DNA of 64,000 nucleotides from Streptomyces sp. HUAS MG91 (GTDB taxonomy: Bacteria > Actinomycetota > Actinomycetes > Streptomycetales > Streptomycetaceae). The stretch is taken from assembly GCF_040529335.1 (NCBI RefSeq), contig NZ_CP159534.1, positions 2,914,001 to 2,978,000 on the forward strand. Reading direction: 5' to 3'. Below, one piece after another: positions 43,501-53,109 of this stretch; within the stretch, counting starts at the first letter, position 1; every line of letters begins with the position of its first letter. The position numbers were made by a program, and so were the translations under genes. Below the pieces are notes generated by a model, which had not been told where the DNA came from, did no database searches, and was given only the letters and a program-made list of their open reading frames with translations.

Positions 43501-43853
43501 CCGGCAAGGAGGTCGGGAAGTCCGCGGACGGCGACTCCGAGGAGGCGGTGACGATCGCCAAGCCGGCCGCCGGCACGTACACGGTGGAGGTCGCCGGGTA
43601 CTCGGTGCCCGCCGGGACGACCGAGTACGACTACTCGGACGTCTTCTTCTCGTCGGCCCTCGGCACGGTCACGGTGGACGGCTCGAAGCCGGTCACGCTG
43701 GCAGGCGGCGCGTCCACCACGGTGTCCGCGCAGGTCACGGCCGCCGCCCCGGCGCCGGAGGGACGCGAGTTCTTCGGGCAGGTGCAGCTCCTGAACGAGC
43801 GCGGTGTCGTCACCGGCACCGGCAGCGTGCAGATCGAGAAGGTCACCGAGTAG
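40524..43853 (+). CDS. Secreted S8 subtilisin-like serine protease with TPP II-like insertion
   Basis: A 1109-aa secreted protease. A signal peptide (about 1-40) and a propeptide precede the catalytic domain. The triad is Asp211 (ILDSGVD), His391 (EHGTHVAGI) and Ser588 (GTSMASP), with the oxyanion Asn in SAGNSGPG. The D-to-H spacing is 180 residues against about 30-35 in ordinary subtilisins; the long insertion with DANRDGDTTDKWG-like and DLNDNGDFTDD calcium-loop-like segments recalls tripeptidyl-peptidase II. About 500 C-terminal residues form beta-sandwich domains, the last with PPC-like character. ATG 40524 rather than 40518 was chosen for its ribosome-site spacing. It is probably involved in extracellular protein degradation. 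Confidence 0.93.
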   Translation: MTPDPQRAPISGARRAARLAAAAGLVAALTAAGPIPMAVAAGADSAPPADPAVKSASDKLGPHDAELLAAAKADHDKNVTVMVATAPGKTEAVAEQFDAVKGGSVGRTYDKLGYVRATLPTGRAEAAIKAAEKLDSVLGIDLRQEIALDDPTPSADTTKGAARHSTGSYSGPGKNTPAKNPYNPSFETGAVDFVKDNPKADGRGVTIGILDSGVDLGHPALQKTTTGERKIVDWVTSTDPIVDGDATWRPMVTQVSGPTFTYGGRTWKAKAGSYGVSTFAESVTAGGDAKGDANRDGDTTDKWGVLYDAAAGTVTVDLNDNGDFTDDTPMKPYKDGYQIGYFGKDDPSTDVVERQPFVVEIRKDVPMDPYGGDWVGQKRDFVNIGVIESEHGTHVAGITSANSLFGNKNMNGAAPGAKIVSSRACTWSGGCTNVALTEGMIDLVANRGVDIVNMSIGGLPALNDGNNARSLLYTRLIDTYGVQLVISAGNSGPGANTIGDPGLADKVVSVGAAISKETWASNYGSQVSKSYAMMPFSSRGPREDGGFTPTITAPGASINSTQTWLPGSPVAEAGYSLPAGYSMLQGTSMASPQAAGASALLLSAAKQKHIGLSPADLRTALTSTADHIKGEQAYAEGSGLIDIEDAWKSIRHGASAHTYTVKAPVDTAIDYALATPGFGTGIYDREGGLEAKQKKTYDVTVTRTSGSAKPVRHKLSLKNNSGGTFDIVGSSSVWLPLNQPVTVKVQARPGSAGLHSAILQVDDPSTEGVDQQILATVVVSTPVAKPSYTFSAKGSVQRNSTTSYFLTVPEGAKALQVRMSGLKDKSQTRFISIHPYGVPVDDTSTPSCYPNYGDGSGNGCRPDLRSYADPQAGVWEVEVEARRTSPLLDNPYQLDVAVLGAAFDPAVQTVAEAKVGVPADVSWKVTNNFAAINGGKLQGGALGSSKTARPTIANGDTQTSEVVVPEGADKLTVAIGNVSDKSADLDLVVYDAAGKEVGKSADGDSEEAVTIAKPAAGTYTVEVAGYSVPAGTTEYDYSDVFFSSALGTVTVDGSKPVTLAGGASTTVSAQVTAAAPAPEGREFFGQVQLLNERGVVTGTGSVQIEKVTE

Positions 43854-43869
43854 TCCCGCGGTGACCCAC

Positions 43870-43905
43870 GGAAGGGGCGGACGCCATCGGCGTCCGCCCC
43901 TTTCC
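43870..43905. terminator. Bidirectional terminator after the subtilase
   Basis: Stem GGAAGGGGCGGACGCC / GGCGTCCGCCCCTTTCC with a three-base loop, ending 4 bp before the stop of the convergent 43910 gene. Confidence 0.92.
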
Positions 43906-43909
43906 GGTA

Positions 43910-44656
43910 TCAGTACCCGGGCCCCGGGCACGCCAGCCCGCGGGCCTCCGGGAGCGCCCCAAGGATGTCGCCGCGTGCGTCCTTCACGCCCCGGCCGGTC
44001 TCCCAGTCCTGCCGGTCCCCGGGGAACACGGGCGTCCGGATCAGCGTGTACGTGCCCGGCTTCAGGTCCGCCCTCGCCGAGCCGTGCAGGGTCACGGCGA
44101 GGGTGGGATGCTCCTTCGCCGGGCGCTCGGGGCGGTAGGAGCGGGTGACGTCGAGGACGACCCGTACGTTCCCGTCGGCGCGCGGGGTGACGCTGACGAC
44201 CCGGCCCTCGACGAGGATCCTGGAGCAGGCGATGTGCAGGGCGGGCGAGGAGCCGTCGTCGGCTCCGGACGCCGCCTTGCCGTCCGCCGCGGACTTGTTG
44301 GCCCCGCCGGATTCGCTGCTCACCCCGCCGGGCGCGGTCACGCCGAGCCACACCATGCCGCCCACGGCCCCGGCCGCGCAGGCGGCCACGAGCGCGCCGA
44401 ACGCGATCCGCAGGGGACGGCGACGGCGGACCGGCACGGGTGCGGGGACAGGTGTGGGTACGGGCTTCGGGGCGGGGCGGGCCGCCAGCGCGTCGCCGAT
44501 GCCGCGCACCTGCTCCCGCAGCAGCGCGACGTCGGCCGCGACGTCCGCCGCGTCCGGGTCGTCGTCCGGCAGCGCCTCGCCGCAGACCGCGAGCATCAGG
44601 AGCCGGTCCGCACGGTCCGGGCCGTCCGTGCCGTCGAAACCGTCGATGTCGTCCAT
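43910..44656 (-). CDS. Membrane protein coupled to an ECF sigma factor, putative anti-sigma
   Basis: A 248-aa protein. An acidic N-terminus (MDDIDGFDGTDGPDRADRLL) of about 75 residues is followed by a PVP-rich linker, RRRR, one membrane helix (residues about 83-105) and an exported domain of about 130 residues with two cysteines (IACSR; LACPG). The layout, a cytosolic helical part, one helix and an outside domain, is that of membrane anti-sigma factors, although no zinc HxxxCxxC motif is present. The ATG lies 1 nt after the sigma stop (TGACATG), so it is co-translated with it. The anti-sigma role is inferred from position. Confidence 0.8.
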   Translation of the reverse strand: MDDIDGFDGTDGPDRADRLLMLAVCGEALPDDDPDAADVAADVALLREQVRGIGDALAARPAPKPVPTPVPAPVPVRRRRPLRIAFGALVAACAAGAVGGMVWLGVTAPGGVSSESGGANKSAADGKAASGADDGSSPALHIACSRILVEGRVVSVTPRADGNVRVVLDVTRSYRPERPAKEHPTLAVTLHGSARADLKPGTYTLIRTPVFPGDRQDWETGRGVKDARGDILGALPEARGLACPGPGY

Positions 44657-44657
44657 G

Positions 44658-46386
<1,729 letters not shown>

Positions 46387-46453
46387 CCCTCCCGTTTCGC
46401 GCTTTTGTACGAAACCGGCCACGCGGTCGTGGAGCTTGTGTGAAGATCCCGGC

Positions 46454-47608
46454 ATGACCGAGATGGCCAAGGGCGGGAACCTCCCCGTTCCCTCAGCAGC
46501 TCTGCACGTGGCGGTGGCCTGGCAGCAGGGTCCCGGGACTCCCGACGTGGACGTCTCGGCCCTGCTGCTCGACGCGGCGGGCGCGGTCCGCTCGGACGCC
46601 GACCTCGTCTTCTACAACCAGCGCGAGCACCACTCGAAGTCCGTGCGCCACCTCGGCAAGGGACAGGACCCGGGCCCCTCGGGCACCGACTGGATCTGGC
46701 TCGACCTGAACGCCGTGGAGCCCGAGGTGGAGCGGGTCGTGGTCGCCGCCTCCGCCGACGACACGGAGTTCGGCCGGATACCCGGGCTCGCCGTCCACGT
46801 CGCCACCCCCGAGGGCGCCCCGGTCGCCTCCTTCGCCATCGGCGACGCGAGCACCGAGACCGCCTTCGTCTTCGGGGAGTTCTACCGCAGGAACGGCACC
46901 TGGAAGTTCCGTGCCGTCGGCCAGGGCTACGCCTCCGGGCTCGCCGGTCTGGCGAAGGACTTCGGGATCAGCGTCGAGGACTCCGCGCCCGTCGCCCCGG
47001 CACCCTTCGCGGGAGCGTGGGCCGGGCCCGGCGGTCCCGACGAACTCACCGTGGACTTCCCGCCCTACGTCCACCAGGGCCGCGCCAAGCAGCGGGTGAC
47101 CTGCCCGCCGAACCTGCCCGCGGGCCGCCGGGTCGTGGTCGACATCGAGTGCCGCGACAGCATCTCGGTCACCGTCTACTCCTGCGACGCGTACGGGCGC
47201 AGCGACGAACTGCTGCTGGACTCGTACGAGGACGAGGTGCACGGCCGGACCCTCGCCACCGTCCCCGACGACCGCCCGCTGGCGCTGCTGGTGGAGGCGG
47301 ACTCCCCGTGGACGCTCCGGGTTCTGCCGCTCGGCCAGGCCCGGCGCCTCGACCTCACGGTGCACGGCGCCGGTCCCGATCTGCTGGTGTACGAGGGCGG
47401 TCCGGGCGTCCTGTCCTTCGCGCACCAGGGCGAGAGCAACTTCACCGTCTGGCACACCTACCGCTCCGCCGACCCCGACTGGCCCGGCGACGACCAGGAC
47501 CTGCTGGTCAACGAGGTGGGCCGGCTCGATGTGCTGGCCCCCGTGCGGGGCCCGGGCCTGCTGCGCATCGGGGCGGACGGCCCGTGGCAGATCTCGGTGG
47601 GCGGCTGA
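46454..47608 (+). CDS. TerD-domain protein
   Basis: A 384-aa protein with an N-terminal TerD domain (about 1-180). The family core includes DVDVSALLLDAAGAV, the FYNQ segment, a calcium-binding-like acidic loop and SFAIGDASTETAFVFGEFYR, and ends KFRAVGQGYASGLAGLAKDF. The remaining half (about 200-384) is a beta-rich region unlike known tellurite proteins and may be a second sandwich domain. TerD proteins are linked to stress, tellurite tolerance and membrane-associated signalling in streptomycetes. The ATG at 46454 was preferred over 46436. No other ter genes are adjacent. Confidence 0.9.
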   Translation: MTEMAKGGNLPVPSAALHVAVAWQQGPGTPDVDVSALLLDAAGAVRSDADLVFYNQREHHSKSVRHLGKGQDPGPSGTDWIWLDLNAVEPEVERVVVAASADDTEFGRIPGLAVHVATPEGAPVASFAIGDASTETAFVFGEFYRRNGTWKFRAVGQGYASGLAGLAKDFGISVEDSAPVAPAPFAGAWAGPGGPDELTVDFPPYVHQGRAKQRVTCPPNLPAGRRVVVDIECRDSISVTVYSCDAYGRSDELLLDSYEDEVHGRTLATVPDDRPLALLVEADSPWTLRVLPLGQARRLDLTVHGAGPDLLVYEGGPGVLSFAHQGESNFTVWHTYRSADPDWPGDDQDLLVNEVGRLDVLAPVRGPGLLRIGADGPWQISVGG

Positions 47609-47620
47609 CGCGGCCGGTGC

Positions 47621-48145
47621 TCAGGCCGGCCGGGCCACCGCGAAGTGCAGACAGCCGTACTCCAGGGCCCTGACGTGCACGAGGACGACGGCCGGGTCGG
47701 CGAACGCCTCGTCGAGGGCCGCGTCGAACCCGGCCGTCGCGTCCGCCGGGATCTCGAACAGCCTGCCGCCCACGATGTGCCCGCGGGCGTCGTAGCGGCG
47801 CAGGGTCCGCAGGGCGCCGGGCCGGTCGAAGGGGTAGCGCTCCGGGTCCGGGTCCGGGCCGGGGCAGTCGTCGGCGAAGGCGTGCAGGAAGACCGGGCCC
47901 TGCTCGTCGTAGGCGCCCGGGGCCGCGCCCGTCCGCGCGGCCCAGCGGCGCAGCGGCGCGTACGAGACGAGCGCGATGCGGTCGCCCTCCCGGACCGGGC
48001 GCAGACAGCAGCGCAGCGGGGAGCCCGCGTCGTCCGCGGTCGCCGGGTACGGGACGAGGGCGCGGCCCGCGTCGTCGACGTCGCGCAGTTCCTTGACGGC
48101 GGTGGGATCGATGGGCAGTGCGGTGTGCCTGGTCATGGGCTCCAC
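47621..48145 (-). CDS. DUF1203 domain protein
   Basis: A 174-aa protein matching the DUF1203 pattern: an early arginine-rich CCLRPVREGDRIALVSYAPL, a middle GPVFLHAFADDC with the invariant His, and a late VLVHVRALEYGCLHFAV. The family is widespread and uncharacterised. The frame begins with GTG at 48145 (MEPMTRH) or ATG at 48136; neither has a good ribosome site. It is convergent with the TerD gene, 12 bp between stops, and divergent from the second pepN. Confidence 0.88.
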   Translation of the reverse strand: MEPMTRHTALPIDPTAVKELRDVDDAGRALVPYPATADDAGSPLRCCLRPVREGDRIALVSYAPLRRWAARTGAAPGAYDEQGPVFLHAFADDCPGPDPDPERYPFDRPGALRTLRRYDARGHIVGGRLFEIPADATAGFDAALDEAFADPAVVLVHVRALEYGCLHFAVARPA

Positions 48146-48260
48146 GGTCGCGCGGGAGCGCCGTGTTCACCGGCGGAAAACGGACATCGCGTTCGGGTAC
48201 CCCGCGTGGAAGGATGGCCGGAATCGTCACAAACGACTGACCGCACTAGGAGATGACCGC

Positions 48261-50834
48261 GTGCCTGGCACCAATCTGACCCGAGAAGAGGCGCAGCAGC
48301 GGGCGAAGCTGCTCACCGTTGACTCGTACGAGATCGATCTCGACCTCTCCGGCGCGCAGGAGGGCGGCACGTTCCGGTCCGCGACCACCGTGCGCTTCGA
48401 CAGCGCCGAGGCGGGCGCCGAGACGTTCATCGACCTGATCGCGGACGCGGTGCACGAGGTGGTGCTGAACGGGCGCTCGCTCGACGTCGCCGCCGTCTTC
48501 CGCGACTCGCGGATCGCGCTGGCGCACCTGGAGTCGGGGCCGAACGAGCTGCGGGTCGTCGCCGACTGCGCGTACACGAACACCGGTGAGGGCCTGCACC
48601 GCTTCGTCGACCCCGTCGACCAGCAGGCGTACCTCTACACCCAGTTCGAGGTGCCGGACGCGCGGCGCGTGTTCGCGAACTTCGAGCAGCCCGACCTCAA
48701 GGGCACGTTCCAGTTCACGGTGAAGGCGCCGACCGGCTGGACGGTGATCTCGAACGCGCCGACGCCGGAGCCCAAGGACGACGTCTGGCACTTCGAGCCG
48801 ACGCCGCGCATCTCCTCGTACATCACGGCCCTGATCGTCGGCCCGTACCACTCGGTGCACTCGTCGTACGACAACCCGGAGACCGGGCAGAGCGTGCCGC
48901 TGGGCATCTACTGCCGGCCCTCGCTCGCGGAGTACCTGGACTCGGACGCGATCTTCGCGGTGACGCGGCAGGGGTTCGCCTGGTTCCAGGAGAAGTTCGA
49001 CTACGCGTACCCGTTCGCCAAGTACGACCAGCTCTTCGTGCCGGAGTTCAACGCGGGCGCGATGGAGAACGCGGGCGCGGTCACCATCCGCGACCAGTAC
49101 GTCTTCCGCTCCAAGGTGACGGACGCGGCGTACGAGGTGCGGGCCGAGACGATCCTGCACGAGCTGGCCCACATGTGGTTCGGCGACCTCGTCACCATGG
49201 AGTGGTGGAACGACCTGTGGCTGAACGAGTCGTTCGCCACGTACACGTCGATCGCCTGCCAGGCGTACGCGCCGGACTCGAAGTGGCCGCACTCGTGGAC
49301 GACGTTCGCCAACTCCATGAAGACGTGGGCGTACCGGCAGGACCAGCTGCCGTCCACGCACCCGATCATGGCGGAGATCAACGACCTCGACGACGTGCTC
49401 GTCAACTTCGACGGCATCACGTACGCGAAGGGCGCCTCGGTCCTCAAGCAGCTCGTCGCCTATGTCGGCATGGACGAGTTCTTCCAGGGCGTGCAGGCGT
49501 ACTTCAAGCGGCACGCGTTCGGGAACACCCGGCTCAGCGATCTGCTGGGCGCGCTGGAGGAGACCAGCGGGCGTGACCTGAAGTCCTGGTCGAAGGCGTG
49601 GCTGGAGACCGCGGGCATCAACATCCTGCGTCCCGAGATCGAGACGGACGAGCACGGCGTCATCACGTCCTTCGCCATCCGCCAGGAGGCCCCGGCGCTG
49701 CCCGCCGGTGCCAAGGGCGAGCCGACGCTGCGGCCGCACCGGATCGCCGTCGGCTTCTACGACCTCGACGACGCGAGCGGCAAGCTGCTGCGCGGCGAGC
49801 GCGTCGAACTCGACGTCACCGCCGGGGAGTCGACGCAGGTGCCGCAGCTGGTCGGCAAGCGCCGCCCGGCCGTCGTGCTGCTCAACGACGACGACCTGAG
49901 CTACGCCAAGGTGCGGCTCGACGAGGAGTCCCTGGCCTTCGTCACCCAGCACCTCGGCGACTTCGAGGCGTCCCTGCCGCGCGCCCTGTGCTGGGCCTCC
50001 GCCTGGGACATGACGCGCGACGCCGAGCTGTCCGCCAGCGCCTATCTCGACCTGGTGCTCAGCGGGGTGGCCAAGGAGTCCGACATCGGCGTGGTCCAGT
50101 CGCTGCACCGGCAGGTGAAGCTGGCCCTCGACATGTACGCGGCGCCGGCCCACCGCGACGCGCTGCTCACCCGCTGGACCGAGGCGACGCTGACCCATCT
50201 GCGCACCTCGGCGCCGGGCAGCGACCACCAGCTGGCCTGGGCCCGCGCCTTCGCGGCGACGGCCCGCACGCCGGAGCAGCTCGATGTGCTGGACGCCCTG
50301 CTGGAGGGCTCGCAGACCATCGAGGGCCTGGCCGTCGACACCGAGCTGCGCTGGGCGTTCGTGCAGCGGCTCGCGGCCGTGGGGCGGTTCGACGAGACGG
50401 AGATCACCGCCGAGTACGAGCTGGACCGGACCGCCGCCGGTGAGCGGCACGCCGCCACCGCGCGGGCCGCGCGGCCGACTCCCGAGGCCAAGGCGGAGGC
50501 CTGGGCCTCGGTCGTCGAGTCGGACCAGCTGCCGAACGCGGTGCAGGAGGCCGTGATCGGCGGGTTCATCCAGACCGATCAGCGCGAGCTGCTGGCGCCG
50601 TACACGGAGAAGTACTTCTCGGCGCTGAAGAGCGTGTGGGAGTCGCGGTCCCACGAGATGGCGCAGCAGATCGCGATCGGTCTGTTCCCGTCGGTCCAGG
50701 TCTCCGAGGAGACGCTGGCCGCGGCGGACGCCTGGCTCGGGTCCGCCGAGCCGACCGCGGCGCTCCGGCGCCTCGTCTCGGAGTCCCGCGCGGGTGTGGA
50801 GCGCGCTCTGAAGGCGCAGGGCGCCGACAAGTAG
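48261..50834 (+). CDS. pepN: Aminopeptidase N, M1 metallopeptidase (copy 2)
   Basis: An 857-aa zinc aminopeptidase homologous along its length to the copy at 33735. GAMEN is at 266-270 (GAMENAG), zinc ligands are HELAH at 300-304 and Glu323 (LNESFATY), and the C-terminal helical domain is complete. The GTG at 48261 reads VPGTNLTREEAQQRAKLLTV with TAGGAG upstream. GAMENAG and ESFATY agree with the family consensus, so this copy is probably the orthologue of the canonical PepN. The gene is followed 16 bp later by a copy of the dispersed palindromic repeat. Confidence 0.96.
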   Translation: MPGTNLTREEAQQRAKLLTVDSYEIDLDLSGAQEGGTFRSATTVRFDSAEAGAETFIDLIADAVHEVVLNGRSLDVAAVFRDSRIALAHLESGPNELRVVADCAYTNTGEGLHRFVDPVDQQAYLYTQFEVPDARRVFANFEQPDLKGTFQFTVKAPTGWTVISNAPTPEPKDDVWHFEPTPRISSYITALIVGPYHSVHSSYDNPETGQSVPLGIYCRPSLAEYLDSDAIFAVTRQGFAWFQEKFDYAYPFAKYDQLFVPEFNAGAMENAGAVTIRDQYVFRSKVTDAAYEVRAETILHELAHMWFGDLVTMEWWNDLWLNESFATYTSIACQAYAPDSKWPHSWTTFANSMKTWAYRQDQLPSTHPIMAEINDLDDVLVNFDGITYAKGASVLKQLVAYVGMDEFFQGVQAYFKRHAFGNTRLSDLLGALEETSGRDLKSWSKAWLETAGINILRPEIETDEHGVITSFAIRQEAPALPAGAKGEPTLRPHRIAVGFYDLDDASGKLLRGERVELDVTAGESTQVPQLVGKRRPAVVLLNDDDLSYAKVRLDEESLAFVTQHLGDFEASLPRALCWASAWDMTRDAELSASAYLDLVLSGVAKESDIGVVQSLHRQVKLALDMYAAPAHRDALLTRWTEATLTHLRTSAPGSDHQLAWARAFAATARTPEQLDVLDALLEGSQTIEGLAVDTELRWAFVQRLAAVGRFDETEITAEYELDRTAAGERHAATARAARPTPEAKAEAWASVVESDQLPNAVQEAVIGGFIQTDQRELLAPYTEKYFSALKSVWESRSHEMAQQIAIGLFPSVQVSEETLAAADAWLGSAEPTAALRRLVSESRAGVERALKAQGADK

Positions 50835-50849
50835 GCAGTTGTTTCGTCT

Positions 50850-50980
50850 GCGGCCCGGTGGCCTCTTCTCGCGCAGTTCCCCGCGCCCCTGAAGCGAGCT
50901 CCGCTCGCTCAGGGGAAGGCTGCGCGAAGCGCATGCCTTAGGGGCGCGGGGAACTGCGCGACCAGCCCCCACCGGGCCGC
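50850..50980. repeat. Dispersed palindromic repeat, copy 4
   Basis: The outer arms GCGGCCCGGTGG / CCACCGGGCCGC enclose the shared arms GCGCAGTTCCCCGCGCCCCT and AGGGGCGCGGGGAACTGCGC. The interior differs from copies 1 and 3: it has hairpins GCGAGC/GCTCGC and GCTGCGC/GCGCATGC. It fills the space between the second pepN and the convergent allantoicase gene, where it may act as a terminator. Confidence 0.92.
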
Positions 50981-50983
50981 GGA

Positions 50984-52108
50984 TCAGGAACGACCGAACC
51001 GCTCCGCCAGCGCCGAGCGCCCCGCCTCCGTCAGAACTCCGTGCACACGCATCCGGGCCACACCCCCGTCGGGGAACGCGTCGAGCCGGACATGCGTGGC
51101 GACGGCCCCACCGGGCAGCGGGAACCGGTGCAGGGTGTCGGGCTGCAAGCGCGTACGGGGGATGATCTCGAACCACTCGCCGGTCTCCCCGTCGCGCCCG
51201 CTCAGCGCGATCCACCCGGCCGAATTCCCCTTGAGGTACGCGGTGTCGATCTCCACGGCCCGGATCTCCCCCTGCGCGGCGAGCCGGAAGCGGACCCAGT
51301 CGTTGGTGCCGTGGACACGGCGGCGCCGGTTCTCCCAGCCGTCGTCCATCTTCCGCGACGTGCCGGGCAGGATGATCTGTGTCGGCGACGAGTAGAACTT
51401 GTCGGACGCGTCCTCGTACACACCCCCGTTGAGTACGGAGACCAGATCGAAGGTGCCGAGCACCCCCAGCCACTCGGGGTCGGGCACGACCTCGCCGTGC
51501 ACCCGCAGCCGCGCGATGCCGCCGTCGGGGTGCTGGCAGACCCGGACGTGCGTGAAGCGGGCCTGCGAGGTGACGGTGAAGTGGTTCGCGGCGTGCCCGC
51601 GCACCTGGCTGACGGGCACGATCTCCTCCCACTTCACGTCGTCGGCGAGGAGCTCGTCCGGGCCGGGCGCCCCGGCGACGCTGGTGGCCTGGATGCTCAC
51701 GTGCTGCGGGTAGTTGCCGCGGAAGTGGGCGGTGTCGACGACGACGCCGCGCACGACGCCGGGCGCGCCGAGCCGGACGATCGCCCAGTCGTGGTCCTCG
51801 GGCGCCGGGAACGGCTGGTCGGCGGTGCCGCGGCGGCGCCGGGTCTCCCAGCCGTCCATGACCTTGCCCTTGTGCCCGAAGTGCTCGGGGTCGAAGACGG
51901 CGCGCTCGCGCACCAGCAGGTTCTCGCGCTGGGCGAAGAACTCGTCGTTGGCGGCGATGACTCCGGCGCCGAGCCGCCGGTCGGCGAGGTCGACGAGTTC
52001 GGCGAAGGCGGCGGGGTCACCGAAGGTGCGGTAGTCGGCGTACGGGTCGCCGCCCGCGTAGGGGGCGGCGTCGTTGGCGTGCGGGTCCGTTCCGGGCGTC
52101 GTTGTCAT
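50984..52108 (-). CDS. alc: Allantoicase
   Basis: A 374-aa protein with two tandem allantoicase beta-sandwich domains. Each has a GHKG- or SSPT-containing strand and the paired motif MDGWETRRRR ... DWAIVRLG (first) and MDDGWENRRRR ... DWVRFRL (second). It cleaves allantoate to ureidoglycolate and urea in purine nitrogen use. The start at ATG 52106-52108 (MTTTPGTD) was chosen over a GTG at 52129 because homology begins after it. In S. coelicolor it usually sits beside allantoinase (recalled); here no allantoinase or urease gene is near. A LysR gene is 59 bp upstream on the same strand. Confidence 0.92.
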   Translation of the reverse strand: MTTTPGTDPHANDAAPYAGGDPYADYRTFGDPAAFAELVDLADRRLGAGVIAANDEFFAQRENLLVRERAVFDPEHFGHKGKVMDGWETRRRRGTADQPFPAPEDHDWAIVRLGAPGVVRGVVVDTAHFRGNYPQHVSIQATSVAGAPGPDELLADDVKWEEIVPVSQVRGHAANHFTVTSQARFTHVRVCQHPDGGIARLRVHGEVVPDPEWLGVLGTFDLVSVLNGGVYEDASDKFYSSPTQIILPGTSRKMDDGWENRRRRVHGTNDWVRFRLAAQGEIRAVEIDTAYLKGNSAGWIALSGRDGETGEWFEIIPRTRLQPDTLHRFPLPGGAVATHVRLDAFPDGGVARMRVHGVLTEAGRSALAERFGRS

Positions 52109-52167
52109 GACCCCACTGTCCGGCCCCACGAGTCAACAGGTCCATCGAAAGTTTTCGGGGTGGTTTT

Positions 52168-53091
52168 TCAGTTCTGCTGAACGGTCAGGGCGTCGAGGAC
52201 ACGCCGCACGGCCGCGCCCTCCTCCGCGCCCCGGCGCACGGCAGCCACGACGTGCCGTACGGGACGGTCGGCGCCCAGCGCGCACATGACGACCCCGTCG
52301 CGGCGCGCGGCGGCCATGCGCGGGACCAGGGCGACGCCCATACCGGCCTCGACCATGGCGAGGATGGCGGTCCAGCCGGCCGCGCTGTGCGCCTGCTCGG
52401 GCACGAATCCGGCGGCCTCGCAGGCGGTCGTGGTGATCTCCGACCAGGGGCCCGAGCCGCCGAAGATCCAGGGCTCGCCCGCGAGATCGGCGAGCCTGAG
52501 GTCCGGCTCGCCCGCGAGCGGATGCCCGGCGGGCAGGGCGACGTCCAGCGGGTCGGCGAGCAACGGCACCCGCGTGAACTTGGGGTCGCGGGCGGTCGGC
52601 GCGTGCGCGGCCAGCGAGAGGGCGAGGTCGACGTCTCCGGCGGCGAGCAGTTCGTAGGCCTGCGCGGCCTCGGCCTCGCGGACCTTGACGGTGATGCCGG
52701 GGCGGTCGGCGCGCAGCGCCCGTACGGCGGGGACGACGAGCGCGGGCACGGCGGTGGAGAAGGCGGCGACCCGCACGACGCCCGACTCGCCGCGCAGATG
52801 GGCCGCGAGCTCGGCGTCGGCGCGCTCCAGCTGGGCGAAGACGGCCTCGCCGTGGCGCAGCACCAGGTGCGCCGCGTCGGTGAGCCGGACCCGGCGCCCC
52901 TGTGCCTCCAGGAGGGGCACCCCGAGCTGTCGGGCGAAGTTGGTGAGCTGCTGGGAGACCGCCGACGGGGTCATCAGCAGGGCCTGGGCGGCGGCGGTGA
53001 CGGTGCCGCGCTCGCGCAGGGTGCGCAGGATCATCAGCTTCCTGAGGTCCCAGCGGTCGGGGTGCGAGGGGCGCGGCGCGTCGTCGGTCAT
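52168..53091 (-). CDS. LysR-family transcriptional regulator
   Basis: A 307-aa regulator. The winged helix-turn-helix is at about 14-75 (LRKLMILRTLRERGTVTAAA and SAVSQQL), followed by the effector-binding domain with its two Rossmann-like lobes (VRVAAFSTAVPALVVPAV; MVEAGMGVALVPR). It is 18 bp downstream of the EamA exporter gene and 59 bp upstream of allantoicase on the same strand. LysR genes usually diverge from their targets; this one is downstream of a transporter, so it might regulate either neighbour. Effector unknown. Confidence 0.93.
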   Translation of the reverse strand: MTDDAPRPSHPDRWDLRKLMILRTLRERGTVTAAAQALLMTPSAVSQQLTNFARQLGVPLLEAQGRRVRLTDAAHLVLRHGEAVFAQLERADAELAAHLRGESGVVRVAAFSTAVPALVVPAVRALRADRPGITVKVREAEAAQAYELLAAGDVDLALSLAAHAPTARDPKFTRVPLLADPLDVALPAGHPLAGEPDLRLADLAGEPWIFGGSGPWSEITTTACEAAGFVPEQAHSAAGWTAILAMVEAGMGVALVPRMAAARRDGVVMCALGADRPVRHVVAAVRRGAEEGAAVRRVLDALTVQQN

Positions 53092-53109
53092 GGCGTCAAG
53101 GTACGGGTC

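Noticed and set aside
48246..51632. 1128-codon reverse-strand open frame over the second pepN
   Set aside because: Antisense to a gene with complete M1 motifs; composition is repetitive Arg/Gly/Val and shows no family.
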